A stretch of DNA of 64,000 nucleotides from Zonotrichia leucophrys gambelii (lineage: Eukaryota > Chordata > Aves > Passeriformes > Passerellidae): the NCBI RefSeq assembly GCF_028769735.1, contig NC_088171.1, positions 76,959,216-77,023,215 on the forward strand, in the 5' to 3' direction. Shown piece after piece: positions 61,625 through 64,000 of the stretch (the stretch's first letter is position 1; every line of letters begins with the position of its first letter). Position numbers and translations under genes: made by a program. The notes under the pieces were generated by a model. It saw only the letters and a list, made by a program, of their open reading frames with translations, made no database searches and was not told where the DNA came from.

Positions 61625-64000
61625 TTGGCAGTATGGGGTAAAACCTATGACAAACTCTAATAAAGGCATTATAGATATTTTGCTCTTTTTATTAATGAAA
61701 ATATTTACAAGTTCTTTTTATTTATTTGCTAAGTGTCCAAATTATTTTTACTTGGTCTTTTGGTTGCTTTTTCTCCTCTGCCCTTTTAGTCTGGACTTTG
61801 TGCAGCATTTAATAGCTTCTTGAAAGCAATATGAATTTTAGTAGCATAAAAAGACATAAATTTGCAAAGTGCATAAATAATTCTGAAATAATTCTTATTA
61901 TTTTCTATAAACTTAAAATCTGACACTAGATTTTTCCTATGGTAGCTGGCTTCTATTTATATGTTTTATTTGTTTAATTTTTATTTCATTATGTATTTAA
62001 AGTCAGCATTTAAATAAACATAAATGATGTTGTTGTTAAGCCATTTGGGCTTAAAAAGTAAAATTCAGGCCAGAAGCATCTGTAAATAATATGAGAAACT
62101 TAATAACTGAATGTCATTGGTATCTTGTGGTGCAGAAAGAAAGCAGCTAGGGCTGAAGACATCATGGATGTACCTGAATGCACAAAGATCATGCACTGCT
62201 AGATTTGTTAAATATAAGAGAAAGTAAAAATCATCCACACATTTCTACAAATTGCATCTGAAAGATAAATTCTTTTCTAACATCCAGTTGTCAAGTTGAT
62301 GTTTAACTTTAAGAGGAAAGAAATGTGGGAACAAAACATTGTTTATTTGTTGTTAACAGTACCATTAGGAGCTCAATTGACTCATTAGAGAATAAAATTC
62401 ATTCAAGATTAAAAGATAAAGTGATAGAAGCTTGGCATTTTTCTTTAATATAGGATATTTTTTACAACATTCAATTCAGCAATTGGACAATTTTTTCCCC
62501 CTTAAGTTTTTGGTAGGTGAATAATACAATTTGAACCTCATTAAGATACAGGGTTCACCTATTTGTTTTCATTCTAATGATTAGGTACAATTTACCTGAA
62601 ATTCACATCTACATTTATTTAGGCATATCGGTGAAGATAAAAAAATAAACAAATTTCAGGTGGGATTTTTATGCTTTTGGCAGGGGATGACAACTGCTTG
62701 TTGCTTATTTATTTTCCATAATGGTGAGAATCCCTCATTAAAAGATCTCTCAATGATAATTCTAAAAGTACTCGGTGAAAAATTTTATCTTTATTGAAAG
62801 CTATGCCAGCATTTTTGGCATATTTTTTGCATGAGAAGATTGTTGTAGCCAGAGTGTGATGCAATTTTTTCTAGCATATATATTACTTAAACCTAATGTC
62901 ATTCCTTTCTAGAGGTGAGAGTTCTCCTTTGTGAGTTATGCATTCTAGGGAGGAGCCATTTACATCATTATGGGTTAAAAACCCTCAGATTGACAGTGAG
63001 TGTAACTCATTGGTGATTTTCTTCTTTAATAAAATGTGACAGTTATTTCATACACCTAAGTGATGATCATTTGACTTTTCTTATTTCTAATAATATTTCA
63101 TGTGGAGTGTTATGAAGACAACAAGGATTACTATCGCTAATAGTTGGATTGCAGCCTTTTATGTTCAGTGTGTAAGGTCTCCAGGCTAGGAACTGCAGGC
63201 TTGCTTTGCCTAGACTTGCTTTAGGCTTGTCTGAATATTGGTTTACTGTGTTAGATATTGTCTAATAGTCAGGAAACTGTACCTAAATTTTCACTTTTAA
63301 CTTAGCCTTAAATGATCATATGGTGTAAAATGTACTGCTAATAATGTAGTATGTACTGTCAATAATGTAGTAAGATTTCTATAGTTGATAGGTAATAGTA
63401 ACAAAAGTTACTTAATGAAGAATATTTTTTCTATGACCTGTGAATAAAAATTCAGGATAAAAGAATATAGATATGAAATTGAGTATCCAAAGCTATGAAA
63501 CACTCACCAGTGTGCCATTAAGGACCATTTAAGGAATGTAGCCTTGGAAAAAATAGGTTTGGAAAACAGAAATGTAATGTAGGGAGGTAATGAGTGTATG
63601 TAAAATATGCTTTAAAGTGTACATTTGGATGTCATGGAGAAATGTGGATCAGTGAATAAATCAAGGTGTATAGAATGTTAGAAGTTCTACAGAAAAACTC
63701 CCTAGAGGGTCCTAGAGTGAGGAAGAAGCCATTTTCATAACTTCAAAAGGGCCAGGGGAAGAATGATGTTAATGTCAAAGACTAAGGGATAGAATGCAAG
63801 GAAGTATCTGCATATGAAGTTTCACTGTGTCACGATTTCATTATTTAGATGTCTTTATATGTAACAGCAGTCTTTTCTGCATAATAATAATAATATCTCT
63901 GGTAATCATATTTACTTGGTCAGAGTCTTAAGGTATAAGTTCATACACTACTAAATTCTTGCCTTTATAGGGAGTGAGTTTCTTTGGCCCACATACACTG
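61625..64000. other. AT-rich DNA to the end of the window, no gene recognised
   Basis: Contains a near-perfect 21-bp tandem duplication (63330-63371) and an ATA microsatellite at about 63881-63893. The segment 63170-63840 has a slightly different composition and could be a diverged LTR or other repeat, but I cannot support a family. Confidence 0.5.
63330..63371 (+). repeat. 21-bp tandem duplication
   Basis: ATGTACTG, then CT or TC, then AATAATGTAGT is repeated at 63330 and 63351 with two adjacent mismatches. Confidence 0.9.

Overview
This window looks like AT-rich nuclear DNA from a bird, most likely a passerine. The main evidence is repeated fragments of CR1, the dominant avian LINE. At least ten are present, several carrying remnants of the CR1 reverse transcriptase. 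There are also LTR fragments resembling passerine endogenous retroviruses. There is no bacterial-style gene packing, no long non-repetitive ORF, and I recognise no protein-coding gene, tRNA or rRNA. The window reads as a gene desert or part of a very large intron. The species assignment is inference from repeat content.

Layout: 1-8.5 kb is mostly single-copy AT-rich sequence. 8.5-13.8 kb is a nest of four minus-strand CR1 insertions; the third is split by a solo LTR (12280-12672) with a 6-bp target duplication. 13.8-22 kb is AT-rich with an inverted repeat near 16.5 kb. 22.1-26.2 kb holds an LTR-like element, a plus-strand CR1 and a second LTR-like element. 27.0-29.15 kb is a 2.1-kb purine-rich satellite made of AAGG tetranucleotides with a 13-bp AAGTGGCGG-containing variant. 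29-44.9 kb is mostly unique, with CR1 fragments at 33.6, 35.6 and 39.9 kb. 44.9-46.25 kb is a longer CR1 lacking its 3' end. 46.25-64 kb is mostly unique, with a 30-bp minisatellite (48.4 kb), an LTR fragment ending in a poly-A tract (55.3 kb) and two CR1 ends pointing outward (61.2-61.6 kb).

There are no genes shown to work together. The long apparent ORFs at 27-29 kb are translations of the satellite and were rejected. Two segments bounded by good splice signals (7006-7125 minus, 17841-17935 plus) are the only exon candidates I could find by eye, and both are weak. I did not find a new biological system. The items most worth checking are the satellite, the LTR that interrupts the CR1 reverse-transcriptase remnant, and the inverted repeat at 16.5 kb. 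All repeat family names come from memory of avian repeats, not from a database search.
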